The notes under the pieces: generated by a model
Told to the model about the DNA's origin: nothing
What the model saw: only the letters and a program-made list of their open reading frames with translations
Databases searched by the model: none
Translations under genes and position numbers: made by a program
Source of the DNA: Seminavis robusta
Lineage: Eukaryota > Bacillariophyta > Bacillariophyceae > Naviculales > Naviculaceae
Assembly (NCBI GenBank): GCA_903772945.1
Contig: CAICTM010000942.1
Location: 1 to 41,892 of the forward strand
DNA: 41,892 nucleotides
Reading direction: 5' to 3'
Part shown: in pieces, positions 40,316 to 41,892 of the stretch
How the letters are laid out: every line of letters begins with the position of its first letter
Position numbering within the stretch: position 1 is the stretch's first letter

Positions 40316-41069
40316 CTTGCCGACTGTAGATTATTTACTAAACTGGTGTTTTTAAATGGATTCAATTCGCCTCCAAAAATCAAGGGTATCTGAGCAATGA
40401 GCAATCAATGGACAAGGGTAGCTGACGGATAGTCTTTAGCTGCTGTTTTGTCTTCTCCTCCTCGACAGATACAGCAGTGTTGGTGGTTGTTGTAGCCTTG
40501 TTGGTCTCTTCCTTCTTCCTTGTCCAATAACAACGCCCATGAAATAATGTAAAATGGTGGAACGAATGAGGCAAGCAAAAAAGAGGACGCGCGATCTGTC
40601 GCACAAAATACAAGGCAACAGCTTTGGAGGTTCGCCGAAGACTTAGCAGGAACGAAAAGAATTAGTGCCCATTGCTTTAGAAAAAAATGATTGGACGAAA
40701 AACGTACAATTTCCTCCATTATCGCCGGAACTTGGCCAAAAATGGGACTCCGCGGGGCGCAACGATCGAATTCAATGGAACGAGAATCGGATCAATCCAC
40801 AACGGCTAAAATCCTTTCTAAAAGGAAGAAAAGTTCCAGAAAGCAGGAGAGAGCTAGACAAGCTAGCTAGCTAGTAGCTTCTGCCTGGTAGCTCCTAGGA
40901 AGCCAGTTATTACCCATTTCTATTTGAGTGTTGTCCTTGTTACAAAGCTGTAGCCACCATACCGTATTATATATTTCTTAGAGGGGCAGGTTTCGTTTCG
41001 ATTAAGATATCCCTGCCGGTTGGATACCCTTGTTGGATATTCCTGGTTCCGATTGCAAGGCCGTGTACG
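40316..41069. promoter_or_regulatory. Divergent intergenic region upstream of the LRR gene and the right-edge gene
   Basis: About 750 bp. Minus-strand frames near 40405-40719 are Cys/Ser/Leu-rich and overlapping, and I do not think they are genes. A GCTAGCTAGCTAG run lies at 40862-40874. The upstream regions of both divergent genes must be here. Confidence 0.45.
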
Positions 41070-41892
41070 ATGAGATGGAAACGGAATATATGGGTACTTC
41101 TCGGACTCTGGCATATCGACTACAGTTGGTTAAGAGCAGTCAGTGGATTCTCCATGGACATCCGAAAACGATTACCAGGCATCTGGCGGTTACGAATTCA
41201 AGAAAAACAAAAAGAAATTCCAAAAAGACGAAGAATTGTGGATGATTTGATCCAGGCATCCAACAACAAAGAAACGCAGCTGCAAGAAATCCTCCTGAAA
41301 TTAAACAAAGATGGGTCCTTTCGACAATGCGATGAGGGTTACGAAGAAGGAAAATGGATGTCGGGGAGATGGGGTGTGCGAACCGTTTTGCAGGACGACG
41401 CCAACAAGAATGAAACCACAAACTTTTATCTTGCGGTAGACAGGCAATATTTCGGACCGCCTTATGATAGCCTATTCATCGGGGAAATTTTGGGGGAAGG
41501 GGACAAGACATCGAGCAATAAAAATGGCAACAACAATGGCAACGAAACGACATGTCGGTCCAAGGCTCGATTAGAATTGGGAATTTCCAATGCCAAGACA
41601 GATCCATCCTTCTTTGACAAAGATCCCATTGTGACCAACGGGAACGCTACTGGATCTTTTGTTTTGCAGCAAATGTTGAGTTTTGCCTTACTCCTGTTAC
41701 AAAAGTTACTTGGGCACGATAACTTGCGATGTGCGATCTGCCTCCACAGCATCCTCATTCAAAGGCACATCCAGAGAGCCTGTTTTCATCGTCATCCGCT
41801 GCTGAGTCTCGTCCAGGAGATTCATCCCAGAAACTATCAGCTGAATTGTCATTGCCATCGTTGCGTCGGCCGTTCACTGTCATTCTTCTTTG
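41070..41892 (+). CDS. Incomplete paralogue of the unknown plastid protein, open to the right edge
   Basis: An open frame of 274 codons from the ATG at 41070 with no stop before the window ends. It begins with a signal-peptide-like MRWKRNIWVLLGLWHIDYSW followed by VSGFSM, a plastid-type cleavage motif with Phe27. The same ordered blocks as the gene at 32047-33159 follow: LPGIWRLRI (35-43; LPGVWKLKF there), KDGSFRQCDEGY (80-91; DGYFQQCD), YLAVDRQYFG (FDRKC), FIGEILGEGD (GKVSGEED) and TGSFVLQQML (TGKFSLKQIM). After about 41700 the frame turns Cys/His/Arg-rich (GHDNLRCAICLHSILIQRHI) and no longer matches the paralogue, which there has FFDRKFFMTIVPIE. Either the gene ends or splices near 41700, or it is truncated. 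Confidence 0.7.
   Translation, partial: MRWKRNIWVLLGLWHIDYSWLRAVSGFSMDIRKRLPGIWRLRIQEKQKEIPKRRRIVDDLIQASNNKETQLQEILLKLNKDGSFRQCDEGYEEGKWMSGRWGVRTVLQDDANKNETTNFYLAVDRQYFGPPYDSLFIGEILGEGDKTSSNKNGNNNGNETTCRSKARLELGISNAKTDPSFFDKDPIVTNGNATGSFVLQQMLSFALLLLQKLLGHDNLRCAICLHSILIQRHIQRACFHRHPLLSLVQEIHPRNYQLNCHCHRCVGRSLSFFF
41706..41858 (-). CDS. Possible small protein or terminal exon on the minus strand
   Basis: A 50-residue minus-strand frame with balanced composition: it contains SGMNLLDETQQRMTMKTG and EADRTSQVIVPK before a TAA at 41708-41706. The opposite plus-strand frame is Cys/His/Arg-rich here, as expected of a shadow. A second minus frame, open from the edge to a TGA at 41757, is acidic and less convincing. 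It may be the last exon of a gene lying beyond the window. Confidence 0.3.
   Translation of the reverse strand: MAMTIQLIVSGMNLLDETQQRMTMKTGSLDVPLNEDAVEADRTSQVIVPK

Overview
The window reads as nuclear DNA of a eukaryotic microalga, most probably a diatom; I cannot name a species. Three things support this. Genes carry short GT-AG introns of about 75-140 bp. Several predicted proteins begin with a signal peptide followed by a phenylalanine-containing cleavage motif, as in diatom bipartite plastid presequences. Two secreted or membrane proteins (a Pro/Thr-rich leucine-rich-repeat protein and a GDGICC-type Cys-rich protein) have a diatom look. No bacterial operons, CRISPR array, tRNA or rRNA gene was recognised.

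Layout. 1-1309 (-) is a frame-broken gene that runs off the left edge. 1310-3484 is gene-poor, with an old diverged duplication. Then comes a compact housekeeping block in which successive genes almost strictly alternate strand: DEDDy 3'-5' exonuclease (+), charged nuclear-type protein (-), RPA1 (+, 4 exons), DEAH-type helicase/CCCH/BMT5-like fusion (-), protein kinase (+), METTL21-like methyltransferase (-), CRAL-TRIO protein (+), HSP33 (-, 4 exons), PrmA (+), SET-domain protein (-), and the CCR4-NOT scaffold NOT1 (+, 5 exons, 22930-30436). From about 30.9 kb the content changes to lineage-specific and secreted proteins: a small protein with a cold-shock-like C-terminus (+), a plastid-targeted protein of unknown function (-), a secreted Cys-rich protein (-, 3 exons), a frame-split gene remnant (+), a secreted family-3 amidohydrolase with an anchor-like tail (+), a type II membrane LRR protein (-), and at the right edge a paralogue of the unknown plastid protein (+, incomplete) with a short minus-strand reading frame converging on it.

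Functional themes. RPA1 (DNA replication and repair), NOT1 and the exonuclease (RNA or DNA turnover), and the helicase fusion (probably rRNA or mRNA work) are nucleic-acid genes. HSP33 and PrmA are divergent neighbours, both with plastid-type presequences, so they may share a promoter and serve plastid protein quality and ribosome maturation. The most unusual items are the single-chain helicase/CCCH/BMT5-like protein, the two-member unknown plastid family at 32.0 and 41.1 kb, the possible BTB-like plus cold-shock-like protein, and two intergenic signatures: a TACCGTACGGTA palindrome and CTAGCTAG runs. Multi-exon models were built by eye from splice consensus and unbroken reading frame; RPA1, HSP33, NOT1 and the Cys-rich protein all close in frame.
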